This document shows, piece after piece, positions 37,313-46,342 of a DNA stretch of 64,000 nucleotides. The notes under the pieces were generated by a model that did no database searches, was not told the origin of the DNA, and was given only the letters and a program-made list of their open reading frames with translations. The translations under genes were made by a program, and so were the position numbers. Positions within the stretch are counted from its first letter, which is position 1; every line of letters begins with the position of its first letter. Source of the DNA: Pseudomonadota bacterium (GTDB lineage: Bacteria > Pseudomonadota > Gammaproteobacteria > Burkholderiales > Rhodocyclaceae); assembly GCA_018262235.1 (NCBI GenBank), contig JAGTRY010000007.1, positions 1-64,000 on the forward strand, written 5' to 3'.

Positions 37313-37570
37313 TTATCCATTCGTAGAGTAATTCGGGGAAGGGGCGCGATGGCCACACCGGAACCTTTCCGGTGGCGGCACACTTGGCAAAATCAGCTTG
37401 AGGCCGACGCACGTTGGGCGGCGTGTGGCAAGCACACATCAAACAAGCAAACCCGGGCACCCTCACAAGATGCCGATAACTTGGTCCGCAGCACCGGAAG
37501 ACACCCACCCTGCAAACACTGGAATCACCGCCCGCAATCGCTGGCGGTGATTCCACACAGGCGTGATTAA

Positions 37571-37885
37571 TTATTTGACGTGCATGCTATTTCTGACGGA
37601 CTTCACACCGCTGACCTGGCGCGTCACTTCAACGGCCTTGTTCACCTGCGTCTGCGTGCTCACGAAACCGCTGAGCTGAACCGTGCCCTTGAAAGTTTCA
37701 ACATTGATTTCTGCCGATTTGAGGGTCGATTCGCCAAGGATGGCCGCCTTCACCTTGGTGGTGATGACGCTATCGTCAACATATTCCCCTGTACCTTCCT
37801 GCTTGGGCGTTGCCGCGCAGCCCATGAGTGTCGTCAGGGTCAACGCAAGAAAAATGACGGAAAGAAGCTTGCTTATTTTGTTCAT
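37571..37885 (-). CDS. BON-domain lipoprotein (OsmY-like)
   Basis: The 104-residue protein has a signal peptide and lipobox (LMGC), then one BON domain: DDSVITTKVKAAILGESTLKSAEINVETFKGTVQLSGFVST and VSGVKSVRNSMHV, given here only as landmarks from residue 36 to the end. BON domains bind phospholipid surfaces; OsmY-like proteins are induced by osmotic shock and stationary phase. GGAG lies 8 bp before the ATG at 37885; an ATG 15 codons earlier lacks a signal peptide at its start. Confidence 0.92.
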   Translation of the reverse strand: MNKISKLLSVIFLALTLTTLMGCAATPKQEGTGEYVDDSVITTKVKAAILGESTLKSAEINVETFKGTVQLSGFVSTQTQVNKAVEVTRQVSGVKSVRNSMHVK

Positions 37886-38011
37886 GATGAATTCTCCAGA
37901 GTGAGGTGAAACAGGACGTCTGGTGTCCACAATGTCGACGACACACTGCCGTCTGTAACCAGACCATCCACCGCCCGCCGAGATGACGCTGCACGGCAGT
38001 GTGAATTGCTT

Positions 38012-38266
38012 CTAATGCGGGCCTTTGAGCAAGGCGTGATAGATCACCAGTAGCAGCACCGCCCCCACCACCGACACCAGCAGGCTGTAGAGGTTGAAAC
38101 CGGCCACACCACTGAGCCCGAAGGTATTGAACAGCCAGCCGCCGATGATGGCGCCCACGATTCCGAAAACGATGTCCATCACCATACCCTGCCCGCTTCC
38201 AACCACGATCTTGCTGGCAATGAATCCAGCCAGAAGACCCATGACAATCCACCCCAGTAGTGACAT
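38012..38266 (-). CDS. GlsB/YeaQ/YmgE family membrane protein
   Basis: The 84-residue protein has three hydrophobic helices rich in glycine (GWIVMGLLAGFIASKIV, MDIVFGIVGAIIGGWLF, LLVSVVGAVLLLVIY), matching the transglycosylase-associated GlsB/YeaQ family. These small proteins are general stress factors of unknown mechanism. AAAGGA is well placed. A TGTTCG-type dyad lies 78 bp upstream. Confidence 0.92.
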   Translation of the reverse strand: MSLLGWIVMGLLAGFIASKIVVGSGQGMVMDIVFGIVGAIIGGWLFNTFGLSGVAGFNLYSLLVSVVGAVLLLVIYHALLKGPH

Positions 38267-38343
38267 GACAGTTTTCCTTTCGTGTGCCGATCCGGCACTG
38301 TCTTGAATACGGCCCCAGATTAGTCATCCACGCGGCCTGTGTC

Positions 38344-38359
38344 GGTGCGTTGTCGAACA
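38344..38359. promoter_or_regulatory. TGTTCG dyad site 5, upstream of GlsB-like gene
   Basis: GGTGCG-TTGT-CGAACA has two mismatches to the consensus, both in the left half. It is 78 bp from the start codon. Confidence 0.45.
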
Positions 38360-38385
38360 TAAGAAGGCCCTGGAATCCGGCTGAC

Positions 38386-40557
38386 TCATGATGGGAACAG
38401 GAGATCGGGGTGACTCAAGCGCGCAGAGAAATCCTTGGCGTTCAAGGGTTGGCTGAACAGAAAACCCTGCCCTTCGTTGCATTGGTGCTTGAGCAGAAAG
38501 GCGAATTGCGCCCGGGTTTCAACCCCTTCAGCAATCACCCGCTGGTGCAGGTTTCGCCCCATCCCGATCACGGCGCTGACGATGGTGGGGTTATCCGCAT
38601 CGCTGGCCAGTTCACGTACAAAAGATTGATCGATCTTCAAGGTATCTATCGGAAAACGATTCAGATAACTCAAGCTCGAATAACCGGTACCAAAATCATC
38701 AATGGCCAGGCGGACCCCCATGGCTTTGAGCGCATCGAGGACGGACGCCGAGGATTCGGCATCGTGCATGAGCACGCTTTCGGTCAACTCCAGTTCAAGA
38801 AAAGCGGGAGGCATACCGGTGTCCTGGAGGATCTGGGCCACCCCCTTCAGGAAATCCTTGTGGCAAAACTCCAGCGCGGAAATGTTGACCGCGACCGGCA
38901 CGGCACACAGTCCTGAATCGATCCAGGCACAGACCTGTCTGCAGGCTTCATGCAAGACCCAGCGACCGATCGGCACGATGAGCCCACACTCTTCGGCAAT
39001 CGGGATGAACTGCATGGGATAGACCAGCCCATTCTCCGGATCCTGCCAACGCAGGAGCGCTTCGGCTCCCGTCATTTTCCCCGTGGCAAGGTCTATCTGT
39101 GGCTGAAAATACAGTTGAAACTCGGCTTGCTTGAGCGCACGCCGCAAACCATTTTCAATCCCCAGACGCCGCATGGCGCGGGTATTCATCTCGGCTCTGA
39201 AGAACTGATAATTGTTGCGCCCACAATCCTTGGCATGGAACATCGCCGTATCCGCATCCTGCATCACGGCATCCATGTTGTCGCTGTCATCCGGATAGAT
39301 GCTGATGCCGATGCTCATGGTGACGTGCAATTCATTGCCGCCGATCAGATGCGGCAAGGCACACGCAGCGAGCAGTTTTTCCGCTACGCGGGCAGCGTCC
39401 GCAGGCTGCTCCACTTCAGCCAGCAGGATCACGAATTCATCGCCGCCCTGACGGCATACCGTATCGGTATCGCGCACTCCGGACACCAAACGACCCGCAA
39501 CGGACTGCAGCAACTGGTCGCCGATAACATGTCCCAGGGAATCATTGACATGCTTGAACCCATCCAGGTCTACAAACAGCAGGGCAGCCCGAGCATGGCG
39601 CCGGTTGGCGAGTTTCATCGCTTGCGAAAGTCGCTCCGTCAACAGCGCCCGATTCGGCAAGTCGGTCAGGAAATCATGCTGGGCCAGATAAGTCATTTTC
39701 AGTGCCATGGCCCGTGAAACGCTGACATCATGAAAGACGATCACCGCGCCACTGACTGCCCCATCCCGATTGTGGATCGGCGATGCGGAATCCTCGATGG
39801 AAGACTCGAATCCATCACGATGTATCAGGATGCAATCGGCCGCCAGCCCCACGGTCTTGCCGCCCTCAATGGCACGCAGGGCCGGATTCACCGCCGGCTC
39901 ACGTGTTGCCCCATCAACGATGTTGAACACCTCGGGCAGTGCCCGCCCCAAGGCCTCGACACTGGGCCATCCGGTCATTTTCTCCGCCACCTGGTTCAGG
40001 TAGCTCACCTGCCCCGCCAGATCGGTGGTCAGCACTGCGTCGCCAATGGAATTGAGGGTGACCTCGGCGCGTTCCTTTTCATAGAACAGGGCGTCTTCGG
40101 ACAGCCGCAAATCCCGCTCTGCCGCTTTGCGTTCGGAGATGTCCTCAACGGTCTGGACACGCCTGCCCGCCTCTACCCCATCATGCATCCCTGCCGCATT
40201 CAGGCGCGTCCAGATGGTGCGCTGGTCTGCCCGCAGGAAACGCACTTCCGATTTGAACGGGGTCTGGCGACTGACCGCCTCCTGCCATTCAGCCAGCGCC
40301 CGCTCGCGGTCCTCGGGCAGGATTGCCATGCTCCAGTGGGTTCCCAGGATCTGCTCGGAATGCAGGCCCGAAATCTTTTGATAGGCCGCGTTGGAATAGA
40401 CGCAGTGCCCCAGATCATCCGAGACAAGAATCCCCAGCGGTGAGGCGTCGCTCATCATCCGGAAGAGTGCTTCGCTGGGACGCAAACCACCGGAAATATT
40501 TTGGGCATTTTCCGGATCGTTCTCGACAAGAAGTAGCGTGGCAGGCGTGTCGTTCAT
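38386..40557 (-). CDS. PAS-PAS-GGDEF-EAL cyclic-di-GMP regulator
   Basis: The 723-residue protein has two PAS domains (about residues 28-145 and 160-280), a diguanylate cyclase domain with intact RQGGDEFVI (GGDEF 371-375) and a phosphodiesterase domain with EAL (499-501), [26 protein letters not shown] and EGVET. Both enzymatic halves therefore look competent to make and break c-di-GMP. No membrane segment is present, so it is a cytoplasmic sensor; no heme or flavin ligand is evident in the PAS domains. It is divergent from the SDR gene and shares a 275-bp region with it that contains two TGTTCG-type dyads. Confidence 0.95.
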   Translation of the reverse strand: MNDTPATLLLVENDPENAQNISGGLRPSEALFRMMSDASPLGILVSDDLGHCVYSNAAYQKISGLHSEQILGTHWSMAILPEDRERALAEWQEAVSRQTPFKSEVRFLRADQRTIWTRLNAAGMHDGVEAGRRVQTVEDISERKAAERDLRLSEDALFYEKERAEVTLNSIGDAVLTTDLAGQVSYLNQVAEKMTGWPSVEALGRALPEVFNIVDGATREPAVNPALRAIEGGKTVGLAADCILIHRDGFESSIEDSASPIHNRDGAVSGAVIVFHDVSVSRAMALKMTYLAQHDFLTDLPNRALLTERLSQAMKLANRRHARAALLFVDLDGFKHVNDSLGHVIGDQLLQSVAGRLVSGVRDTDTVCRQGGDEFVILLAEVEQPADAARVAEKLLAACALPHLIGGNELHVTMSIGISIYPDDSDNMDAVMQDADTAMFHAKDCGRNNYQFFRAEMNTRAMRRLGIENGLRRALKQAEFQLYFQPQIDLATGKMTGAEALLRWQDPENGLVYPMQFIPIAEECGLIVPIGRWVLHEACRQVCAWIDSGLCAVPVAVNISALEFCHKDFLKGVAQILQDTGMPPAFLELELTESVLMHDAESSASVLDALKAMGVRLAIDDFGTGYSSLSYLNRFPIDTLKIDQSFVRELASDADNPTIVSAVIGMGRNLHQRVIAEGVETRAQFAFLLKHQCNEGQGFLFSQPLNAKDFSARLSHPDLLFPS

Positions 40558-40706
40558 GGCATGAACCTCAGAGAGAAAGCACCTCGACTCGATCAGGCAG
40601 CGAGCCCTCCGGCAGATGGATGTCAGCAGTGTCTGGACCGGGACCCCTTGTTACGCCCCCGGAAAGCCTGCACTCCAGCAGATTGCTCAGATCGGCAGCC
40701 CCGGTC

Positions 40707-40722
40707 TGTTCGCTAATGCACA
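40707..40722. promoter_or_regulatory. TGTTCG dyad site 2
   Basis: TGTTCG-CTAA-TGCACA followed by CAC has two mismatches. It resembles site 1 over the first nine bases and the CACAC flank. It lies between the c-di-GMP gene (150 bp) and the SDR gene (110 bp). Confidence 0.5.
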
Positions 40723-40731
40723 CACTCACTG

Positions 40732-40747
40732 TGTGTGACAGCGTACA
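40732..40747. promoter_or_regulatory. Weak dyad site 2b
   Basis: TGTGTG-ACAG-CGTACA has three mismatches, 85 bp before the SDR start and 10 bp after site 2. Confidence 0.3.
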
Positions 40748-40832
40748 GAACTACCCTGCCCCTGCGCGCATCGTGGCGACAAGGACTCACTTCAGGATAG
40801 TTATTCGTCATTCATTCACGAAAGGTCAAAAC

Positions 40833-41612
40833 ATGAGCATCACAGGAAAAGTCGCCGTGGTTACCGGCGCCGGCCAGGGAATTGGTCGCGGCATTGCATT
40901 GCGTCTGGCCAGGGATGGCGCAGACATCGCCCTCATCGACATCAATCAGGACAAGCTCGCCAGCGTGACCCTCGAAATCCAGGCGCTGGGCCGCAAGGCA
41001 ACCAGCTTCGTGGCGGATGTGAGCGACCGTGCCCTGGTGTATGCCGCCATCGATCACGCCGAGGCAAAACTCGGTGGCTTCGACATCATGGTCAACAACG
41101 CCGGGATCGCCCAGGTCCAGGCCATTCTCGATGTCACCCCCGAAGAGGTTGAGCGGATATTCAGGATCAATGTGCAGGGCGTGCTGTGGGGCATCCAGGC
41201 CGCTGCGAAAAAATTCAAGGCACTCGGGCACAAGGGCAAGATCATCAACGCTTCCTCCATTGCCGGTCACGACGGCTTTGCCCTGCTCGGCGTGTATTCG
41301 GCCACGAAGTTCGCCATCCGCGGTCTGACCCAGGCTGCCGCACGCGAATTGGCCAGCGACGGCATCACCGTCAACGCCTATTGCCCGGGCGTGGTGGGAA
41401 CCGACATGTGGGTTGAAATCGACAAGCGCATGGCCGACATCACCGGTGCCCCGATCGGCGAGACCTACAAAAAATACGTACTGGGGATAGCTCTGGGGCG
41501 GGCCGAGACCCCGGACGATGTGGCTGCGCTGGTCTCATTCCTGGCCGGTCCGGATTCCGACTACATGACCGGCCAGGCCCCCCTCATCGATGGCGGCATG
41601 GTTTATCGCTAA
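40833..41612 (+). CDS. budC: SDR oxidoreductase, acetoin/diacetyl reductase (2,3-butanediol dehydrogenase) type
   Basis: The 259-residue short-chain dehydrogenase has the cofactor motif TGAGQGIG (11-18), NNAG (88-91) and the catalytic Ser142, Tyr155 and Lys159 (YSATK). The sequence around [14 protein letters not shown] and the end DGGMVYR match the acetoin reductase subgroup, which reduces diacetyl and acetoin with NADH. The substrate call rests on overall similarity, and other small keto compounds are possible. An AAAGG site precedes the ATG at 40833. Confidence 0.8.
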   Translation: MSITGKVAVVTGAGQGIGRGIALRLARDGADIALIDINQDKLASVTLEIQALGRKATSFVADVSDRALVYAAIDHAEAKLGGFDIMVNNAGIAQVQAILDVTPEEVERIFRINVQGVLWGIQAAAKKFKALGHKGKIINASSIAGHDGFALLGVYSATKFAIRGLTQAAARELASDGITVNAYCPGVVGTDMWVEIDKRMADITGAPIGETYKKYVLGIALGRAETPDDVAALVSFLAGPDSDYMTGQAPLIDGGMVYR

Positions 41613-41630
41613 AGCAACAGGGCGGGCCTG

Positions 41631-41648
41631 CCCGGCAGCCCTGCCGGG
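41631..41648. terminator. Hairpin between convergent genes
   Basis: CCCGGCAG / CTGCCGGG with a 2-nt loop lies between the SDR and phytase-like genes. There is no T-run; a weak or Rho-dependent stop is likely. Confidence 0.45.
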
Positions 41649-41664
41649 TCATCATCGGAAATGA

Positions 41665-43038
41665 TCAGCGCCCGTCGCCTTTCACCGCAAACGAGACGCC
41701 CTTGTTCAGCCTCACCGGCTGAAATTCCGGCAGCGCCTTGGGATCGACCGCAAAAGCAAACACGTAATTCGGAAAGGTGTCGGCAAAGTCATTGTCATTG
41801 GTCGCCAGCAGCAGATGACGGCCATCGGGAAGATCCGGGCCAAAGGCGTAGCCTTCAATCTTGTCCGGCAAGCCATCGGGCGTCGTGTACGGATTGGCCG
41901 CATTGATCAGCTTGCCTACATCCGCAAACAGCGTTTTCTGCAGCGGCACAAGGGTCGAGGTCTTGTCGTCATCCGCAGGCAACCTGTCGACCCCGCTCAC
42001 ATCGGTCGGCGCAAGGTCCTGCTTCAGGTCGACAAAATAGAGCAGCTTGCGGCCAGCAGAGCCGGGAACACCATCGCGCTCATCCACCAGAAACTGGTGA
42101 TCATTGATCGCCAGCACTTCGCTGATTGCCAGCTTCGTCGAATCGCACACATAGACGAATTGACGCGGCGCTTTTTGAGGTTGAGTCAGATCGTAGACCA
42201 GAAAACGCGTCTTCCGGCTGGACATTCCACCGTCCTGAACAATGGCGCTTTGCAGCGCCACCAGCAGGGTCTTGCCATCCGGGCTCAGCGCCAGACCCTC
42301 GGCACCACGATTCGTGTAACGCCCTGTCCGGTTGTTCTCCGGCTTCATTTCCTCAGCCAGGGTTCGCGCGGGTCTGGCAATCCGGAATTCCGGCGGTACC
42401 GCCAGCGTGCCTATCCGTTTGCCCTGTTGGTCAAAGTGATCAATCACGGGGCCATACTCGTCTGAAATCCAGACCGTGCCATCCGGTGCCACGCGAATGC
42501 CTTCGGGATCCAGCCTCAGATTCCTGTCCGGATCCGCCTGCGAGAAAGCCGATGAAATCCCCACAAACTGCTGCCCTGCTTCATTCACGAGCACAGACGT
42601 ACCAACATGTTTCACGGCAACACGCCAGGCATTGCCTGCCGGGCTCACGTCGATATCGACAATCTGGAACCTGTTGTCATACGTTGTGGTGAAATCGAAG
42701 GCACTTCCGCCCGGATACTGATACTTGTTCGGCCCGCGGTCTTCGAGCGCCAGGTAGCGATTGGCAAAGCCCGTGTACGCCAGCCCCGAACCAAAGCCAT
42801 CGAACGAATCCTGATAGCTCTTGCCATCTTCGAGCAGCACATGTGGCAAGCCGGATTTGTCCGGCATCGCCCGCGATCCGCCCGGAATCGCCGCGGCCCC
42901 GAGAAACACCACCGCATCTTCACCGAACACCGGAGGGGAAAGGCGGGTCGCCGTCCCGGCGCAGCCTGCCACCAGCCACGGCAAGAGCACTACGCCCAGC
43001 CAACACCTGCCACACACAGAATTCGAGATGTGCTTCAT
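41665..43038 (-). CDS. Esterase-like-activity-of-phytase lipoprotein
   Basis: The 457-residue lipoprotein (lipobox LVAGC) has the beta-propeller pattern of the PF13449 phytase-like family: YTGFANRYLALEDRGPNKY, IRVAPDGTVWISDEYGPVIDHFD, NRGAEGLALSPDGKTL and KIEGYAFGPDLPDGRHLLLATNDND are its landmarks. Members are exported and act on phosphate esters in a few cases; most are uncharacterised. The gene ends convergent to the SDR. The Asp/Glu-rich loops could bind calcium, as in alkaline phytases, but that is inference. Confidence 0.87.
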   Translation of the reverse strand: MKHISNSVCGRCWLGVVLLPWLVAGCAGTATRLSPPVFGEDAVVFLGAAAIPGGSRAMPDKSGLPHVLLEDGKSYQDSFDGFGSGLAYTGFANRYLALEDRGPNKYQYPGGSAFDFTTTYDNRFQIVDIDVSPAGNAWRVAVKHVGTSVLVNEAGQQFVGISSAFSQADPDRNLRLDPEGIRVAPDGTVWISDEYGPVIDHFDQQGKRIGTLAVPPEFRIARPARTLAEEMKPENNRTGRYTNRGAEGLALSPDGKTLLVALQSAIVQDGGMSSRKTRFLVYDLTQPQKAPRQFVYVCDSTKLAISEVLAINDHQFLVDERDGVPGSAGRKLLYFVDLKQDLAPTDVSGVDRLPADDDKTSTLVPLQKTLFADVGKLINAANPYTTPDGLPDKIEGYAFGPDLPDGRHLLLATNDNDFADTFPNYVFAFAVDPKALPEFQPVRLNKGVSFAVKGDGR

Positions 43039-43257
43039 TGCCGATACCTGCTGAAATCAAGACCAGATGACCACGATAAGACGGAATTGTTACAGCCAGA
43101 CGTCAAGCGCCTGTCCACAAAAAGTATTCCGTCTTCGGACACCTCGAACACGCTTTTCAGCCGGGATTGACACGGCCTCCATCCCATGAAAACGGGCCGT
43201 CCGGCCGTGGCGTGAAAGCCCCTGCCGCACAGCCCGTGCCGGACCAGATCATTCGCG

Positions 43258-44121
43258 CTATTTGCGGTCCGGACCACGCTCGTCCGGCTTTTCCCTGTCC
43301 TTGCCCGGACCTTGCCGGGATTCGTTCTTCTGCGCCGGCGCCCTGCCCTGTGGGGTAGCACCACCCTGCGGGGCATTGTTCCTGCCACGGGATTGTGGCT
43401 CCGGCTGAGCCCGGGGCGTCTTCTGCTGTTGTTGCGGCTGCGCCTGCTGCGGGGTGGGTGATGCTGCGCGTTGGGGCGCATCCCGCTGGGGGGCCGTCTG
43501 CGTACGCGGTGCCGGTGTGGCCTCACGACCACGTGGCGCTTCATGTTGCTGCTGGCGGATCTGCGGATCGCGTGCCTCGTAACGATAATGCTGGTCCTGC
43601 AGGGTCTGCTGCTGCGCGCCCTGCGGATAGCGCTTGCCCGAATACTGGCGCTGGTAGGTCGGCAGGGGTGGGCGTTCCGGCGAGGCTTCACGTCCGCGTT
43701 GATCCCAGCCACTGCGGTGCTGAGCCCACTCGGATCCCCAATGTTCTCCCCAACGCGGCGGCGCATCGCGCTGCCAGCCACGGAAAAATGCCGGCGCGTG
43801 CCGGTAATAGCGGACAGGAATTCTCAGGAGATCGAAGGGCACCGCTTCCGGCGTCACGGCTCCCCACGGCCCGTTGTACCAGGTGCTGGCGTACCAGTTA
43901 TCTTTCTGAAATACCCAGTACATCCCGTCGTAGAAAAAGTAATTCGACTGCATCCCCGGCGCGTAATAGACCGGATAGCCGGGCACCGGAACCAGATCCG
44001 GAAACACTGGAACATTGATCCCGATGCTCAAACCCGGCGCACTGAACCCAATGCTCAGCTGTGCCACGGCCGGTAACGCCGGACACAACAGCATCGACAG
44101 CACAAACAATTTCGTACGCAT
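43258..44121 (-). CDS. Exported Tyr/Trp-rich protein with Gln/Pro/Arg-rich tail; function unknown
   Basis: The 287-residue protein has a signal peptide (LFVLSMLLCPALPAVAQ) and a region dense in aromatic residues: YYAPGMQSNYFFYDG, MYWVFQKDNWY, STWYNGPWGAV. The last 130 residues are low complexity (Q, P, R, A), probably disordered. I do not recognise a named family; similar aromatic-rich exported proteins are found in betaproteobacterial envelope-stress loci. GGAGGA is 5 bp before the ATG at 44121; the longer frame upstream lacks a signal peptide at its own start. Two dyad-like sites lie upstream. Confidence 0.8.
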   Translation of the reverse strand: MRTKLFVLSMLLCPALPAVAQLSIGFSAPGLSIGINVPVFPDLVPVPGYPVYYAPGMQSNYFFYDGMYWVFQKDNWYASTWYNGPWGAVTPEAVPFDLLRIPVRYYRHAPAFFRGWQRDAPPRWGEHWGSEWAQHRSGWDQRGREASPERPPLPTYQRQYSGKRYPQGAQQQTLQDQHYRYEARDPQIRQQQHEAPRGREATPAPRTQTAPQRDAPQRAASPTPQQAQPQQQQKTPRAQPEPQSRGRNNAPQGGATPQGRAPAQKNESRQGPGKDREKPDERGPDRK

Positions 44122-44212
44122 AAATCCTCCAGTCCGCCCACAAACATCGCTGCCCGGCACACAGGCCGGAGCAGCCGCTCGTAGTACTTTGAAATGCCGG
44201 ACAACATGCGTC

Positions 44213-44228
44213 TGTACGCCACCGTACG
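44213..44228. promoter_or_regulatory. Dyad site 6
   Basis: TGTACG-CCAC-CGTACG: an exact GTACG/CGTAC palindrome with three mismatches to the consensus, 92 bp upstream of the aromatic-rich protein gene. It resembles the site at 59394. Confidence 0.4.
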
Positions 44229-44264
44229 CATCCGGGAGAGACCGCCGACAAGCACCCGCCAGAG

Positions 44265-44280
44265 TGTTGTCTGGCGCACA
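44265..44280. promoter_or_regulatory. Dyad site 6b
   Basis: TGTTGT-CTGG-CGCACA followed by GAC has three mismatches but the right half and GAC flank of the best sites. It lies 169 bp before the FMN reductase. Confidence 0.4.
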
Positions 44281-44448
44281 GACTGCCCGGCTAGGCATTT
44301 GTAAGCTTTTATCCAGAGCAAGCCCGGGGCATCACGGTAAAACCCTGCCCTGCCCCCACCACAAAAGCTTGTGCGCCTTAGCGGGTCTCCCGAAGACTGG
44401 AACCCACGAGGTCTCGTCCGCTTGTTCCCCTTTCCCAAGGAGCGCCTC

Positions 44449-45000
44449 ATGACCCAATACCCGATCGCCGTGATCGTCGGCAGCCTGCGCCGTGATTCAT
44501 TCAATCGCCAACTCGCCGATGGCATGGCCAAACTGGCACCACCGGAGTTCTCGTTTAAGCAGGTCCAGATCGGTGATCTGCCTCTCTACAATCAGGACGA
44601 CGACGCAAATCAGTCCGTCGCCGTCAAACGTCTGAAAAGCGAAATCAGTGCCGCAGCCGGCCTGCTGTTCGTCAGCGCCGAATACAACCGTTCCATCCCG
44701 GGCGTGCTCAAGAACGCCATAGATCAGGCTTCACGGCCGTATGGTCAAAGCGTCTGGGGCGGCAAACCCACCGGCATCATCGGTGTATCGCTCGGGGCCA
44801 TTGGTACCAGCCTGGCGCAACAGCATCTGCGCAACATCCTCGCCTATCTGGATGTACCGACCATGGGCCAGCCCGAAGCCTTTCTCCAGGCCCGCGAAGG
44901 CTTGTTTGACGCCAGCGGCAACATCGGCGAGCCCAGTCTGAAGTTCCTGCAGAACTGGATGGATCACTACGTGGCCTGGGTGAAGAAACACAGCGCCTGA
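44449..45000 (+). CDS. NADPH-dependent FMN reductase (ChrR/YieF-like)
   Basis: The 183-residue flavodoxin-fold protein has the FMN phosphate loop VGSLRRDSFNRQL, LPLYNQDDD and FVSAEYNRSIPGVLKNAIDQASRP. These match the family including chromate/quinone reductases ChrR and YieF, which protect against oxidative stress by two-electron quinone reduction. AAGGAG 7 bp before the ATG at 44449 fixes the start. The gene is followed after 86 bp by UspA on the same strand. Confidence 0.92.
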   Translation: MTQYPIAVIVGSLRRDSFNRQLADGMAKLAPPEFSFKQVQIGDLPLYNQDDDANQSVAVKRLKSEISAAAGLLFVSAEYNRSIPGVLKNAIDQASRPYGQSVWGGKPTGIIGVSLGAIGTSLAQQHLRNILAYLDVPTMGQPEAFLQAREGLFDASGNIGEPSLKFLQNWMDHYVAWVKKHSA

Positions 45001-45086
45001 GCACTCAGTCGCCGTTCGCGTGCCAGAGCGCACGCGTCGGCCCTTCAACCGGTAGTGCGGATCCATTCTCCGCCACGAGACACACA

Positions 45087-45914
45087 ATGAACTACTCAAG
45101 CTTGATGGTGAATCTGGAACTTGGACACCTGAATACGGGGCTTCTCCAGGTCGCGAGTGACATGGCCGATCTGTTTCACGCCGATGTGATCGGCATCGCA
45201 ACTTGTCAGCCCATGCAGATGACTTACGACGCCGCCTATGTGGCCACGGATTTTTTCGAGCAGGCGCGGGACCAGATCAACCAGAACATGCGCGAAACCG
45301 AAGCCGAGTTCCGCCAGGCCATGCAGACCCATGCCCAGTCACTGGAATGGCGTTCCTGCGTCATGACCGGTTCGCTCGCCGATTATGTTGCCAATGAAGC
45401 CCGCAGTACCGATCTGCTCATCACCGGCGTGGGCGCCATCAACACGACCGATGCGCCGCGCAACGTTGACACAGGTAGCCTCATCATGCAGCTGGGCCGC
45501 CCGGTCCTGATGGTGCCAATCGCCATCGAAAAACTGGGGTTGGACCAGGTGATGATCGCCTGGAAAGACTCACGCGAATCCCGCCGTGCCGTGCTGGACG
45601 CTTTGCCACTGCTGAAAATGGCCGCCCAAGTCAGCGTTGTCGCGCTCTTCGGCAAGGATGAAAAACCTTTGATGCGCAAGAGCCTCGACGACGTAGTGAA
45701 CTGGCTCAAAAAGCACGGGGTGATCGCCGAATCCATCGAAGCGGCCGCCGACGAGCATGACGCCAGGCAACTGGACGCCATCGCCAAGGCCCACGGAATC
45801 AGCATCATCGTGGCCGGCGCTTACGGCCACAGCCGCCTGCGCGAATGGGCGCTGGGCGGCGTAACGCGCGATCTACTGCTCAAGGGCACGCACTGCGCGT
45901 TCGTTTCGCACTGA
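45087..45914 (+). CDS. Universal stress protein (tandem UspA-like)
   Basis: The 275-residue protein has two Usp-like halves. The C-terminal half has the nucleotide-binding signature (GAYGHSRLREWALGGVTRDLL, G-x-x-G-H-S-R followed by the GGVTR loop), while the N-terminal half (GVGAINTTDAP) is degenerate. Tandem Usp proteins act in stress survival. An inverted repeat GCGTGC/GCACGC lies in the 86-bp leader. No ribosome-binding site of consensus form is visible. Confidence 0.9.
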   Translation: MNYSSLMVNLELGHLNTGLLQVASDMADLFHADVIGIATCQPMQMTYDAAYVATDFFEQARDQINQNMRETEAEFRQAMQTHAQSLEWRSCVMTGSLADYVANEARSTDLLITGVGAINTTDAPRNVDTGSLIMQLGRPVLMVPIAIEKLGLDQVMIAWKDSRESRRAVLDALPLLKMAAQVSVVALFGKDEKPLMRKSLDDVVNWLKKHGVIAESIEAAADEHDARQLDAIAKAHGISIIVAGAYGHSRLREWALGGVTRDLLLKGTHCAFVSH

Positions 45915-45983
45915 GCGAACAAACCCACGGGGAATCGCTCCCCTGCAATCCGGGCATGCGTGATTTGCGCCACACGCCCGTTC

Positions 45984-45999
45984 GGTTCGATAGCGAACA
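45984..45999. promoter_or_regulatory. TGTTCG dyad site 3, upstream of DUF3309
   Basis: GGTTCG-ATAG-CGAACA followed by TAC has one mismatch and sits 184 bp before the DUF3309 start and 70 bp after uspA. Confidence 0.55.
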
Positions 46000-46183
46000 T
46001 ACAGCCCGCGCCGATCTGCCTACACTGCCCCAAACGATGCGTCACCCATCCACCCCTGACCCCGCTTCTGAATGACAGAGTCTTTGCCCATAAAAACAAT
46101 TCGTCATTGAATTCAATCAGCATCAAAAACACGTTCTCGCAATCGAATGAAGTTCGCCCCCAACCCCCACCAAGGAGTACCCC

Positions 46184-46342
46184 ATGAGCTTAGGATCCAT
46201 CCTCTTGATCATCCTGATTCTGATGTTGATCGGCGTCATCCCGAACTGGCCGCATAGCCGCAATTGGGGTTATGGCCCCAGCGGCGGGGTCAGCCTGGTC
46301 CTGCTTGTCGTTGTCGTCCTGCTGATCATCGGGAGGATTTGA
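46184..46342 (+). CDS. DUF3309 small membrane protein
   Basis: The 52-residue protein, [20 protein letters not shown] then [16 protein letters not shown] and a second helix ending LLIIGRI, matches the DUF3309 family of tiny two-helix proteins. They occur in stress loci with UspA, BON and GlsB genes; their function is unknown. AAGGAG is 6 bp before the ATG. The stop overlaps the start of the next gene (TGATG), so the two are translationally coupled. Confidence 0.9.
   Translation: MSLGSILLIILILMLIGVIPNWPHSRNWGYGPSGGVSLVLLVVVVLLIIGRI

Larger units (their letters stand above)
44122..44448. other. Divergent intergenic region
   Basis: These 327 bp separate the aromatic-rich protein from the FMN reductase. 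They hold two dyad-like sites (44213 and 44265) and the AAGGAG site (44437-44442) of the reductase. No gene is seen. Confidence 0.55.

Noticed and set aside
45015..45045. GTTCGCGTGCC...GCGCACG before uspA as a dyad site
   Set aside because: The half-sites are 10 bp apart, not 4; it is a different inverted repeat.
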